A stretch of DNA of 64,000 nt from Oceanicola sp. 22II-s10i (GTDB taxonomy: Bacteria; Pseudomonadota; Alphaproteobacteria; Rhodobacterales; Rhodobacteraceae), in contig NZ_AQQU01000001.1 in NCBI RefSeq assembly GCF_002210105.1, positions 1,028,501-1,092,500 on the forward strand, written 5' to 3'. Position 1 is the first letter of the stretch; each line of letters opens with the position of its first letter. The translations under genes were made by a program, and so were the position numbers. This document shows positions 36,791-45,172 of this stretch, one piece after another. The notes under the pieces are model-generated. The model saw only the letters and a list, made by a program, of their open reading frames with translations, had not been told where the DNA came from and ran no database searches.

Positions 36791-37912
36791 TCATCGGTCC
36801 AGCAGCACTCCGGCGGTGTCGGTCCAGGAGAGCCAGACCTCGTCTTCCCATGTGAAGGTGCGGCGCTCGATCCGGCGGGTGTTGGCGGCCTGCGCCTTGA
36901 TCATCTGCCCCGAGGGCAGGGCGACATGATACGTCGAGATGTTGCCGAGATAGGCGATGTCGATGACCTTGCCGCGGACCGTGTTCGCCGCCTGCGGGCG
37001 TTCGGCGGAGATCGCGATCTTTTCCGGTCGGATCGCCAGCCAGCACTTCTGGTCGAGCGAGAAATTCTTGCTGGTCGTGCAGGACAGCGGCGGCTGGCCG
37101 TCGGCCCAGATCATCTGGACCTTGTCGCCGGTCTGGTGGGCGCGGCCCTCGAAGATGTTCACGTCGCCGATGAAGTCGGCCACGTAGACGGAATTCGGAG
37201 TCTCGTAGATGCGGTCGGGGGTGGCGACCTGCATCAGCTTGCCCTCGTCCATCACCGCCACACGGGAGGCGACGGTCATCGCCTCTTCCTGGTCGTGGGT
37301 GACGATGACGAAGGTGGTGCCGGTCTTTTCCTGGATGTCCATCAGCTCGAACTGGGTCTCTTCCCGCAGCTTGCGGTCGAGCGCGCCGAGCGGTTCGTCG
37401 AGCAGCAGCAGCTTGGGCGCCTTGGCGAGCGACCGGGCGAGGGCCACGCGCTGGCGCTGGCCGCCTGAGATCTGGTGCGGCTTGCGGTGCTTGAACTTTT
37501 CCAGCCGCGTGAGCTTGAGCATCTCGGCGACGCGGGTCTCTATCGTGCCCTTGTCCTTGCCTTCGCGCTTGAGGCCGAACGCGATGTTTTCCCACACCGA
37601 CAGGTGCGGGAACAGCGCGTAGCTCTGGAACATCATGTTCACCGCGCGCTTGTTCGGCGGCACGGGGGCAATGTCCTGCCCGGACAGCAGGATGGTGCCT
37701 TCGGTCGGCGTCTCGAACCCGGCCAGCATCCGCATCAGCGTGGTCTTGCCGCAGCCGGACGGACCCAGCAGGGCAAAGAATTCGCGCGTGTAGATGTCGA
37801 GGGAAATGTCGTCGATCGCCGTGAAGTCGCCGAAACGCTTGGTGACGTTCTGGAATCGGATCAGCGGCTTTTCGTTCGGGTCGTCCCATGGGGCGAAGAC
37901 GGTCTGCGGCAT
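36791..37912 (-). CDS. potG: Putrescine ABC transporter ATPase PotG
   Basis: A 373-residue ABC ATPase. Walker A GPSGCGKTT at 50-58, Q-loop MFQSYALFPHLSV, signature ISGGQRQRVALAR at 148-160, Walker B LLLLDEPLGALD at 168-179, switch VTHDQEEAM, and a C-terminal TOBE-like domain (about 290-370). Powers uptake of putrescine by PotF-PotH-PotI. It follows potF across a 76-bp gap with a strong stem-loop. Confidence 0.93.
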   Translation of the reverse strand: MPQTVFAPWDDPNEKPLIRFQNVTKRFGDFTAIDDISLDIYTREFFALLGPSGCGKTTLMRMLAGFETPTEGTILLSGQDIAPVPPNKRAVNMMFQSYALFPHLSVWENIAFGLKREGKDKGTIETRVAEMLKLTRLEKFKHRKPHQISGGQRQRVALARSLAKAPKLLLLDEPLGALDRKLREETQFELMDIQEKTGTTFVIVTHDQEEAMTVASRVAVMDEGKLMQVATPDRIYETPNSVYVADFIGDVNIFEGRAHQTGDKVQMIWADGQPPLSCTTSKNFSLDQKCWLAIRPEKIAISAERPQAANTVRGKVIDIAYLGNISTYHVALPSGQMIKAQAANTRRIERRTFTWEDEVWLSWTDTAGVLLDR

Positions 37913-37933
37913 GAAGCCTCCGGCTTGGGGAAA

Positions 37934-37957
37934 GTCCGCGCGGCGTGCCGCGCGGAC
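37934..37957 (-). promoter_or_regulatory. Intercistronic stem-loop between potF and potG
   Basis: GTCCGCGCGGC and GCCGCGCGGAC form a perfect 11-bp stem with a two-base loop, 31 bp after the potF stop. There is no T run, so it more likely protects or separates the potF mRNA than terminates outright. Confidence 0.65.
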
Positions 37958-37988
37958 CGTGGGCCTGTCAGGCCTTATACGTTGCCGA

Positions 37989-39074
37989 TCAGGTGCCGGA
38001 CTTGATCTTTGTCCACAGGCGGGTCAGCGTCCGCTGTTCCTTGGGCCCGAACGGCGTGACCGTGTAGAGGTTTTCCAGCGTCGCCTCGTCCGGGTAGATC
38101 GCCGTGTCGCCGATCACGTCCTCGTTCAGGAACTCCTGCGAGGCCTTGTTGCCGTTCGCGTAGTAGACGTAGTTCGACGCGGCGGCCATGTTCTGGGCGT
38201 CCATGATGAAGTTCAGGAACTTGTGCGCGCCTTCCGGGTTCGGGGCGTCGGTCGGGATCGCCATCTGGTCGAACCACATCAGCGCGCCTTCCTTCGGCAC
38301 CTCATAGGCGATTTCCGTGCCGTTGTCGGCCTCGGCCGCGCGGTCGCGGGCCTGCAGGATGTCGCCCGACCAGCCGAACGCCACGCAGATCTCGCCGTTG
38401 GCGAGCGCGTTGATGTATTCGGAGGAGTGGAACTTCTGGATGTGCGGACGGATCGCCATCAGGACTTCCTCGGCCTTGGCCATCGCCTCGTCCGTCTTGG
38501 CATCGGGATCGCCGAAGCCCGCATAGGTCAGCGCGGCGGGAATGATCTCGGTCGGTGCGTCGAGCATGTGGATGCCGCAGGCGGCCAGCTTTTCCGCGTT
38601 CGCGGGGTCAAAGATCAGCGCCAGCGAGTTCATCGGGGCGTCCTCGCCGAGGATTTCCTTGACCTTGCCGACGTTCACGCCGAGGCCGGTGGTGCCCCAC
38701 ATGTAGTTGATCGAATATTCCGCGCCCGGATCGTAGGTGTCCGTCCGCTTCTGGATCGTGTCCCACATGTTCGCGAGGTTCGGCAGTTGTGCTTTGTCCA
38801 GCTTCTGGAACGCGCCGGCCGAGATCTGGCGCTGCAGGAAGGTGCCGGTCGGGACCACGACGTCATAGCCGGACCCGCCGGCGAGCATCTTGGTTTCGAG
38901 CAGTTCGTTGGAGTCGAAGACGTCGTAGATCAGGTCGATCCCGGTCTCTTCCTCGAACTTGGCCAGAAGCTCTTCGTCGATGTAATCGGACCAGTTGTAG
39001 ACATGCACCTCCTCGGCCATGGCGGCGGTGCCGAACGCCAGGGCAGCGGTGAGCGTGACGAGGGTCTTGGTCAT
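37989..39074 (-). CDS. potF: Putrescine-binding periplasmic protein PotF
   Basis: A 361-residue periplasmic solute-binding protein. Signal peptide MTKTLVTLTAALAFGTAAMA, then EVHVYNWSDYIDEELLAKFE, the classic opening of PotD/PotF polyamine binders, then VFDSNELLETKMLAGGSGYDVVVP. It delivers putrescine (or a similar polyamine) to PotGHI. First gene of the operon, divergent from the aminotransferase gene across 138 bp. No confident operator was seen there. Confidence 0.93.
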   Translation of the reverse strand: MTKTLVTLTAALAFGTAAMAEEVHVYNWSDYIDEELLAKFEEETGIDLIYDVFDSNELLETKMLAGGSGYDVVVPTGTFLQRQISAGAFQKLDKAQLPNLANMWDTIQKRTDTYDPGAEYSINYMWGTTGLGVNVGKVKEILGEDAPMNSLALIFDPANAEKLAACGIHMLDAPTEIIPAALTYAGFGDPDAKTDEAMAKAEEVLMAIRPHIQKFHSSEYINALANGEICVAFGWSGDILQARDRAAEADNGTEIAYEVPKEGALMWFDQMAIPTDAPNPEGAHKFLNFIMDAQNMAAASNYVYYANGNKASQEFLNEDVIGDTAIYPDEATLENLYTVTPFGPKEQRTLTRLWTKIKSGT

Positions 39075-39212
39075 TGTGAGTGTCTCCCGTGGGACGTGAG
39101 TGAGTTAGCGTCCATGGCTCGCGACTCAAGCAACAAATTCGCTGCAACGCAATATGGCGTTTCCTCTGTCAGGCGCGTAGCGTCGCGCCGAAATGCAAGA
39201 ATGAGGTAGACC

Positions 39213-40607
39213 ATGCCTGCGATCACCAACCACATGCCGACGGCCGAACTTCAGGCGCTGGATGCCGCGCACCACATGCACCCCTTCTCGACCCAGGCCG
39301 ATCTGGCCAAGCGGGGCGTGCGGATCATCACCTCGTCCAAGGGCTGTTTCCTGAAAGACAGCGAAGGCGAGGAGATTCTGGATGCGATGGCGGGTCTTTG
39401 GTGCGTCAACGTGGGCTATGGCCGCGAGGAACTGGTCGAGGCGGCGGCGCGGCAGATGCGCGAACTGCCCTATTACAACACCTTCTTCATGACCTCGCAC
39501 ATTCCCGCCATCGCGCTGGCGGCCAAGCTGGCCGAGCTGGCGCCGGGCGATCTGAACCACGTTTTCTTTGCCGGATCCGGGTCCGAGGCAAATGACACGA
39601 ATATCAGGCTTGTGCGCACTTATTGGGCAGAAAAGGGCCAGCCCGAGCGCAAGAAGATCATCGCGCGCTGGAACGGCTATCACGGGTCGTCGATGGGCTC
39701 GGGGTCGCTGGGCGGCATGGTCGGCATCCACAGCCAGGGCGGGCTGCCGATCCCCGACATCCACCACATCGGCCAGCCGCACTGGTGGGCCGAGGGCGGC
39801 GAGATGATGCCTGACGAGTTCGGCCTGATGCGGGCGCGGGAGCTGGAGGAAATGATCCTCGAACTCGGGCCCGAGAACGTGGGCGCCTTCATCGCGGAGC
39901 CGGTGCAGGGCGCGGGCGGCGTGATCGTCGCGCCGGACAGCTACTGGCCCGAGATCCAGCGGATCGTGGACAAGTACGGCATCCTGCTGATCGCGGACGA
40001 GGTGATCTGCGGCTTCGGGCGGACCGGCAACTGGTTCGGGTCGCAGACCCTGAACATCCGCCCGCATATCATGACGATCGCCAAGGGCCTGTCCTCCGGC
40101 TACCAGCCGATCGGCGGGTCGATCGTCTGCGACGAGGTCGCGGCGGTGATCGGCGCGACGGAGTTCAACCACGGCTACACCTATTCCGGCCACCCGGTCG
40201 CCGCCGCTGTGGCGCTTGAGAACCTGCGCATCCTCGAGGAGGAAAAGATCGTCGACCGCGTGCGCGAGGAGACGGGGCCGTATCTGAAGGAAAAGTTCGA
40301 GAGCCTGACCGAGCATCCGATGGTGGGCGAGGCGAAGATCGTCGGCATGATGGGCTCCATCGCGCTGACGCCGCACAAGGAAAGCCGCGCCAAGTTCGCG
40401 GCCGAGGCCGGGACGGTCGGTTACATGGTGCGCGAGCGGTGCTTTGCGAACAACCTGATCATGCGCCACGTCTACGACCGGATGATCATCTCGCCGCCGC
40501 TGGTGATCTCGAAATCCGAGATCGACCTGCTGATCGAACGGGCGTGGAAATCGCTCGACGAGGGGATGGCGAACGTGAAGGACGCGGGGCTCTGGGCTTC
40601 GGCCTGA
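39213..40607 (+). CDS. Putrescine/omega-amino acid-pyruvate aminotransferase (SpuC type)
   Basis: A class III PLP aminotransferase of 464 residues: LWCVNVGYGREEL, FAGSGSEANDTNIRLVR (about 121-137), IAEPVQGAGGVIV, DEVICGFGRTG, and the Schiff-base lysine K291 in TIAKGLSSGYQP. The sequence and its place, divergent from potF, point to SpuC/YgjG-like conversion of putrescine to 4-aminobutanal with pyruvate. Beta-alanine:pyruvate aminotransferase activity is the main alternative. Confidence 0.85.
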   Translation: MPAITNHMPTAELQALDAAHHMHPFSTQADLAKRGVRIITSSKGCFLKDSEGEEILDAMAGLWCVNVGYGREELVEAAARQMRELPYYNTFFMTSHIPAIALAAKLAELAPGDLNHVFFAGSGSEANDTNIRLVRTYWAEKGQPERKKIIARWNGYHGSSMGSGSLGGMVGIHSQGGLPIPDIHHIGQPHWWAEGGEMMPDEFGLMRARELEEMILELGPENVGAFIAEPVQGAGGVIVAPDSYWPEIQRIVDKYGILLIADEVICGFGRTGNWFGSQTLNIRPHIMTIAKGLSSGYQPIGGSIVCDEVAAVIGATEFNHGYTYSGHPVAAAVALENLRILEEEKIVDRVREETGPYLKEKFESLTEHPMVGEAKIVGMMGSIALTPHKESRAKFAAEAGTVGYMVRERCFANNLIMRHVYDRMIISPPLVISKSEIDLLIERAWKSLDEGMANVKDAGLWASA

Positions 40608-40626
40608 TCGCGTGGGAGGAGAGAAG

Positions 40627-40914
40627 ATGCCAAAGGGTTACATCATCGGCCACATCACGGTGAACGACATGGAGGAGTACAAGGAGTACATCCGCCTCGA
40701 CACACCGATCCTCGAACGGCTGGGCGGGCGGTTCATCGTGCGCGGCGGGCAGGCGGAAGTGACCGAGGGCACGGCGGAACAGCGCCATGTCGTGATCGAG
40801 TTCCCCAGCTATGCCGAGGCGCTGGCCGCCTACCATGACCCTGACTATCAGAAGGTCGCCGACATCCGTCGCCGGTCTGCCACCTCGACCATCATGGTGG
40901 TCGAGGGCGTCTGA
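40627..40914 (+). CDS. DUF1330 protein
   Basis: A 95-residue protein with the dimeric alpha/beta-barrel pattern of DUF1330 (PF07045): KGYIIGHITVNDMEEYKEYI at the start, LGGRFIVRGG, VVIEFPSYAEALAAYHDPDYQ, then ATSTIMVVEG. Function unknown. It lies 19 bp after the aminotransferase on the same strand, so it is probably co-transcribed, and 2 bp from the convergent rlmJ stop. Confidence 0.85.
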   Translation: MPKGYIIGHITVNDMEEYKEYIRLDTPILERLGGRFIVRGGQAEVTEGTAEQRHVVIEFPSYAEALAAYHDPDYQKVADIRRRSATSTIMVVEGV

Positions 40915-40916
40915 CG

Positions 40917-41690
40917 TCAGAGCGAGGCGAACCGGGCGCCGAGCGTCCGCGCCGCCTCTTCCAGACCCCACGGCGGGTTCACCACGTAGAGGCCCGATCC
41001 GACCATGCCGTGCCCTTCGCGGGCGGGCGGAAACCTGACCTCGTGCCGCCGCGCGCCGTCGATCTTCAGCGCGTCGAGCGGCCCGGTCATCGCCTTGTGC
41101 GCGCCGTTCGTCAGGATCGGATACCACAGCACGATGACGCCGACGTTCCACTTGCGGTGCAACTGGCTGACCACCTTCGGCATGGTGGCGTATTCGTCCT
41201 TAAGCTCGTAACTCGGGTCGATCAGGCACAGGCCCCGGCGCGGTTCCGGCGGACAGAGCGACAGGGCCATCTGCAGCCCGTCCGTCTTGCGCACGTCGGC
41301 CCCCGGCATCGCGCGTTCCAGCGCGGCGTGCTCCTGCGGATGCAGTTCCGCCAGATGCATGCGGTCCGCGTCGCGCAGCAAAGTCCGGGCGATCATAGGG
41401 GAGCCGGGATAGGCCGTCGCGCCGCCCTCTGCGCGGGCAGCGCCAAGCGCGCGGGCATAGGGGTGTTCCGCCGGGAACCAGCCCGCGACTTTGGCGATCC
41501 CCTGTGCCGCCTCGCCCGTCTTCTGCGCCTCGGTGCCCGACAAGTCATAGAGCGCCCGCCCGGCATGGGTTTCGATATAGCTCAGCGGTTTCGGCTTCTG
41601 CACGAGATAGTCCAGCGCCTGCGCCAGCAGCGCGTGCTTGTGGACATCGGCGAGGTTCCCCGCGTGATAGGCGTGCTGGTAGGAAAGCAT
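40917..41690 (-). CDS. rlmJ: 23S rRNA (adenine-2030-N6)-methyltransferase RlmJ
   Basis: A 257-residue SAM-dependent methyltransferase that modifies A2030 of 23S rRNA. It opens MLSYQHAYHAGNLADVHKH, as RlmJ/YhiR does, has YIETHAGRALYDL, the catalytic DPSYE motif (CLIDPSYELKDEY), and LYVVNPPWGLEE near the C-terminus. Stand-alone gene. It is unrelated in function to the neighbouring peroxide-response genes. Confidence 0.93.
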   Translation of the reverse strand: MLSYQHAYHAGNLADVHKHALLAQALDYLVQKPKPLSYIETHAGRALYDLSGTEAQKTGEAAQGIAKVAGWFPAEHPYARALGAARAEGGATAYPGSPMIARTLLRDADRMHLAELHPQEHAALERAMPGADVRKTDGLQMALSLCPPEPRRGLCLIDPSYELKDEYATMPKVVSQLHRKWNVGVIVLWYPILTNGAHKAMTGPLDALKIDGARRHEVRFPPAREGHGMVGSGLYVVNPPWGLEEAARTLGARFASL

Positions 41691-41727
41691 GATCTCTCGT
41701 GCCCTGCGCCGCGCCGGGCGTCAACGC

Positions 41728-42174
41728 TCAGACGTGCTGTTCGAGTTCTTCGGTCAGCCGGTTGATCCGGTCCCTCAGGTCCGAGAGCTCGGCCACCGAC
41801 AGCCCCGTCGCCGCAAAGACGCATCCGGTGATGCGCTCCGCCTCGGCCTGCATGCTGCGGCCCCTGTCGGTCAGCTTGACTGTCACCACCCGCTCGTCCT
41901 CGGCGCTGCGGCTGCGCGTGACCAGCCCCGCTTCGGCCATACGCTTGAGCAGGGGCGTCAGCGTGTTGGTGTCGAGGCCCAGTTCGGCCCCGAGCGCGCC
42001 GACCCGCTTCTCGTCCTCGGCCCACAGGGCGACCAGCACGAGATACTGCGGATAGGTCAGCCCGAGAGGCTGAAGCAACGGGCGGTAGAGCCGGGTCATC
42101 GCGTGGTTCGCGGAGTAGAGCGCAAAGCACAGCATGTCGCCGGTGCCGGGCAAAGGGTGAGCGGTCTGGGTCAT
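41728..42174 (-). CDS. ohrR: MarR-type organic peroxide sensor OhrR
   Basis: A 148-residue repressor with a winged helix (VGALGAELGLDTNTLTPLLKRM, about 58-79, then RSRSAEDERVVTVKLTD). The reactive N-terminal cysteine is C16 in MLCFALYSANHAM, the position where OhrR senses organic hydroperoxides. It is divergent from ohr, with two matching palindromes in the 111-bp gap, so it should repress both. A further cysteine (C118) could make the intersubunit disulfide of two-Cys OhrR types. Confidence 0.93.
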   Translation of the reverse strand: MTQTAHPLPGTGDMLCFALYSANHAMTRLYRPLLQPLGLTYPQYLVLVALWAEDEKRVGALGAELGLDTNTLTPLLKRMAEAGLVTRSRSAEDERVVTVKLTDRGRSMQAEAERITGCVFAATGLSVAELSDLRDRINRLTEELEQHV

Positions 42175-42187
42175 CCCGGAAATATAA

Positions 42188-42199
42188 ATCGTGCACGAT
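42188..42199. promoter_or_regulatory. Putative OhrR operator 1
   Basis: ATCGTGCACGAT is a perfect 12-bp palindrome 13 bp ahead of ohrR, extending imperfectly into AT-rich flanks. It shares the ATCG-N4-CGAT pattern with operator 2. Confidence 0.75.
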
Positions 42200-42242
42200 A
42201 TAGTCGCAAGGGGTTGAAGGGGGCGCGCGGCGCCGCTATCTG

Positions 42243-42256
42243 TATCGCACACGATA
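42243..42256. promoter_or_regulatory. Putative OhrR operator 2
   Basis: TATCGCACACGATA (TATCG-N4-CGATA) lies 29 bp before the ohr start. A third half-site-like GCGATATA follows at 42267-42274, just before the ribosome-binding site AAGGAG. Confidence 0.75.
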
Positions 42257-42285
42257 TAAACGCTTGCGATATAAAGGAGCGCACG

Positions 42286-42714
42286 ATGTCCGTATCCCCG
42301 ATCTACACCGCACATGGTTTCGCCACCGGTGGCCGCGATGGCGTGGCCAGCATTCCCGCCCGCGACCTGACCATCAAGCTCGACCCGCCGAAGGAAATGG
42401 GCGGCAAGGGCGACGGCGCGAACCCCGAACAGCTTTTCGCGGCCGGTTATTCCGCCTGCTACATCGGCGCGATGAAATTCGCGACGACCCAGGACAAGTC
42501 GCTGGCCAAGGTGCCCACCGACACCAAGGTCGAGGCAGAGGTCGGCATCGGCCCGCGCGAGGATGGCGGGTTCGGCCTGAAGGTGCACCTGAAGGTGTCG
42601 ATGCCCGGTCTCGAAAAAGGCGAGGTCGAGCGGATCGCCGAGGCGGGCCACAAGATCTGCCCGTATTCGAACGCGGTCAAAGGCAACATCGAGGTCACGA
42701 CCGAAGTCGTCTGA
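42286..42714 (+). CDS. ohr: Organic hydroperoxide resistance protein Ohr
   Basis: A 142-residue OsmC/Ohr-fold thiol peroxidase that reduces organic hydroperoxides. Catalytic cysteines C58 (AAGYSACYIGAMK) and C125 (HKICPYSNA) are both present with the family glutamate E49 (NPEQLFAAGY). The electron donor is normally a lipoylated protein. Divergent from its sensor gene ohrR. Directly after the stop, short direct copies of GACCGTCT run to about 42730. Confidence 0.96.
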   Translation: MSVSPIYTAHGFATGGRDGVASIPARDLTIKLDPPKEMGGKGDGANPEQLFAAGYSACYIGAMKFATTQDKSLAKVPTDTKVEAEVGIGPREDGGFGLKVHLKVSMPGLEKGEVERIAEAGHKICPYSNAVKGNIEVTTEVV

Positions 42715-42743
42715 CCGTCTGACCGTCTGAAGACGTCGGAAAA

Positions 42744-42776
42744 GAAGAACGGCGCGGGGTATTCCCGCGCCGTTCC
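42744..42776. terminator. Bidirectional terminator between ohr and ilvE
   Basis: A 12-bp stem (GAACGGCGCGGG / CCCGCGCCGTTC) with a five-base loop. Read on the minus strand it ends TTCTTCTTTTCC, so it mainly serves ilvE, whose stop lies 32 bp away. Confidence 0.75.
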
Positions 42777-42807
42777 TGATTCCAGCTCAGATACTGAGGC
42801 CCGAGCC

Positions 42808-43680
42808 TCAGCTGCGGACCAGCTTCTCGTAGCTTTCCGCGATGTCCTTGGTGATCGCGCCGACCTCGAAGTTGTAGGTCCCGATCTGCCCGACCGGGGT
42901 CACTTCGGCGGCGGTGCCGGTCAGCCAGCACTGTTCGAAGCCTTCCAGCTCTTCCGGCATGATGTGCCGCTCGTGCACCTTGATCTGCTTGTCCTCGAGC
43001 ATCGAGATGACCGTCTGACGGGTCAGGCCGTTGAGGAAGCAGTCGGGCTTGGGCGTGTGCACCTCGCCGTCCTTGACGAAGAAGATGTTCGCGCCGGTCG
43101 CCTCGGCCACGTAGCCGCGGTAATCCATGAACAGCGCGTCGGAACAGCCCTTGGCCTCGGCCTCGTGCTTGGACATCGTGCAGATCATGTAGAGACCGGC
43201 GGCCTTGGCGTGGACCGGGATGGTCTCGGGCGACGGGCGCTTCCACTTGGCGATGTCGAGCTTGGCGCCCTTCATCTTGGCGTCGCCGTAGTAGTTGCCC
43301 CATTCCCAGCCCGCGATGGCCAGCCGGACCGGGTTGCGCGCTGCCGAAACGCCCATGTCCTCGCCCGCGCCGCGCCATGCGACCGCGCGGACATAGGCGT
43401 CGGTCCAGCCGTTGGCGGCCAGCATGTCGTACTTCGCCTTCTCGATCTCCTCGACCGAGTAGGGGATTTCGAAATCCAGCATGTTGGCCGAGGCCCTCAG
43501 CCGCTTGGAATGTTCGACACCCTTGAAGATCTTGCCGTTATAGCAGCGCTCGCCTTCGAATACCGATGACGCGTAGTGCAGCGCATGGGTCAGCAGGTGC
43601 ACGTTCGCCTCCCGCCAGTCCACCATCTTGCCGTCCATCCAGATCTTGCCGTCGCGATCGTCGTAAGCCCCGGTTGCCAT
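42808..43680 (-). CDS. ilvE: Branched-chain amino acid aminotransferase
   Basis: A fold-type IV PLP aminotransferase of 290 residues that makes or degrades Leu, Ile and Val. It contains HALHYASSVFEGERCY, the lysine-bearing CTMSKHEAEAKGCSDALF (about 152-169), the phosphate-binding VAEATGANIFFV and LNGLTRQTVISML, and GTAAEVTPVG. Divergent from petP across 147 bp, a neighbourhood seen in Rhodobacter relatives. Confidence 0.95.
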   Translation of the reverse strand: MATGAYDDRDGKIWMDGKMVDWREANVHLLTHALHYASSVFEGERCYNGKIFKGVEHSKRLRASANMLDFEIPYSVEEIEKAKYDMLAANGWTDAYVRAVAWRGAGEDMGVSAARNPVRLAIAGWEWGNYYGDAKMKGAKLDIAKWKRPSPETIPVHAKAAGLYMICTMSKHEAEAKGCSDALFMDYRGYVAEATGANIFFVKDGEVHTPKPDCFLNGLTRQTVISMLEDKQIKVHERHIMPEELEGFEQCWLTGTAAEVTPVGQIGTYNFEVGAITKDIAESYEKLVRS

Positions 43681-43827
43681 GGTCTCGTCCTTTCAAGCGC
43701 CGCCCCTGCGGCTTTCCATTTGTTGCTCAGCTTATGGCCGCATCGGACATAAAGTTGCGCCAAAGCTGCGACTCGCTAACAAATGGGTCTTGGAATGTCA
43801 ACAAGGCTGACATATGATGAAACCGGG

Positions 43828-44352
43828 ATGAGCACCGTACGGCCAGACAGACGCATGGGCGACATAAGCGGGGGCGATGCGCTTCTGTTCCTCACTGACG
43901 AGCAACTGCGTCAGGGGATCGAGGCGATGTTCTTTGCCTATCGCGGGTTCACCGCCGCACCCGACGCCATACTCGAGGGTCTGGACTACGGTCGCGCCCA
44001 TCACCGCGCGCTGCACTTCATCGCCCGCGTGCCGGGGATGAACGTCAAGCGGCTGCTGGAAATCCTGGGCGTCACCAAGCAGAGCCTCAACCGCGTGCTG
44101 CGCACGCTGATCGAGGACGGGCTGGTCGAAAGCCGCGTCGGCACCTCGGACAAGCGCGAACGTCACCTGTTCCTGACCGAAACAGGGGCCGATCTGGAAA
44201 GCCGCCTGTCCGATGCGCAGCGCCGCCAGATGCGCGCCGCCTATCGCCATGCTGGGCCCGACGCCGTGGCCGGGTTCCGGCAGGTGCTGGAAGCGATGAT
44301 GGAACCGGGCATGCGGGCCACCTACGCCTCGCTGCGCGCGACCGGGGCATGA
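43828..44352 (+). CDS. petP: MarR-family transcriptional regulator PetP
   Basis: A 174-residue MarR-type regulator with a winged helix: HHRALHFIARVPGMNVKRLLEIL then GVTKQSLNRVLRTLIEDGLVESR and DKRERHLFLTETG. Its stop overlaps the petR start (ATGA). The PetP-PetR pair is known from Rhodobacter capsulatus, where it was found near the bc1 genes and affects growth and cytochrome formation. Two upstream in-frame ATGs exist; MSTVRPDRR was chosen, but the exact start is uncertain. Confidence 0.85.
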   Translation: MSTVRPDRRMGDISGGDALLFLTDEQLRQGIEAMFFAYRGFTAAPDAILEGLDYGRAHHRALHFIARVPGMNVKRLLEILGVTKQSLNRVLRTLIEDGLVESRVGTSDKRERHLFLTETGADLESRLSDAQRRQMRAAYRHAGPDAVAGFRQVLEAMMEPGMRATYASLRATGA

Positions 44353-45062
44353 GCGATCCCACCCCGCATCTGCTGATCGTCGACGACGACGAACGCATCC
44401 GCGACCTGCTGGCCAAGTTCCTCAAGCGGAGCGGTTTCCTGATCTCGGCTGCCCGCGACGCGGCCCATGCCCGCCGCCTGCTGTCGGGGCTGGAATTCGA
44501 CCTGATCGTGCTGGACGTGATGATGCCGGACGAGGACGGGATCACGCTGACCCGCGCGCTGCGGGAAAAGATCGCGACGCCGATCCTGCTGCTGACGGCG
44601 CGGGGCGAGACGCGCGACCGCATCAACGGGCTGGAGGCCGGGGCGGACGATTACCTGACCAAGCCGTTCGAGCCGCGGGAGCTGCTGCTCAGGATCAACG
44701 CCATCCTGCGGCGTATGCCCGAGGCGGAAAAGGCCAAGTCCGCGCCCAAGGTGCTGCACATGGGCGAGATCCGGTATGACATCGACAAGGGCGAGATGTG
44801 GCGCGGCGACAAGCCGGTGCGGCTGACCGCGACGGAAAGCCAGCTGATGCGTCTGTTCGCCGCCGCGCCGGGCGAGGCGATTTCACGCACCAGCTTAGTC
44901 GCGGACCTGGGGCGTAGTTCGGGTCGCGACGGCGGGCGGGCGCAGGAACGTGCAGTCGATGTCCAGATCACCCGCCTGCGCCGCAAGATCGAGGACGATC
45001 CGAAACAGCCGCGCTACCTGCAGACGGTCCGGGGCGCGGGCTACATGCTGGCGCCGGACTGA
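44349..45062 (+). CDS. petR: OmpR-family response regulator PetR
   Basis: A 237-residue response regulator. Receiver domain (1-120) with acidic pocket V-D-D-D (11-14), phosphoacceptor D56 in IVLDVMMPDEDG and K105 in YLTKPFEPRE; C-terminal winged helix (about 135-235) with DIDKGEMWRGDKPVRLT and RRKIEDDPKQPRYLQTVRGAGY. No histidine kinase gene is adjacent; a MarR protein (PetP) is coupled instead. Acts on cytoplasmic DNA. Confidence 0.92.
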   Translation: MSDPTPHLLIVDDDERIRDLLAKFLKRSGFLISAARDAAHARRLLSGLEFDLIVLDVMMPDEDGITLTRALREKIATPILLLTARGETRDRINGLEAGADDYLTKPFEPRELLLRINAILRRMPEAEKAKSAPKVLHMGEIRYDIDKGEMWRGDKPVRLTATESQLMRLFAAAPGEAISRTSLVADLGRSSGRDGGRAQERAVDVQITRLRRKIEDDPKQPRYLQTVRGAGYMLAPD

Positions 45063-45076
45063 TCCCGGAGCGGGCT

Positions 45077-45120
45077 GGACCGATCGGTCCAATCGCCCGT
45101 TGCGCTTGCCGACCGGTCGG
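45077..45120. promoter_or_regulatory. Two operator-like palindromes before an MFS gene
   Basis: GGACCGATCGGTCC (45077-45090) and CCGACCGGTCGG (45109-45120) are perfect palindromes sharing the ACCG..CGGT core; their centres are 31 bp (about three helical turns) apart. The second lies 52 bp before the MFS start. They look like TetR-family operators. Confidence 0.6.
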
Positions 45121-45172
45121 TTAGTATCGCGGCGACCGGCCTGCCGTGGACCGAGTCGTTTCGGAGTGCGTC

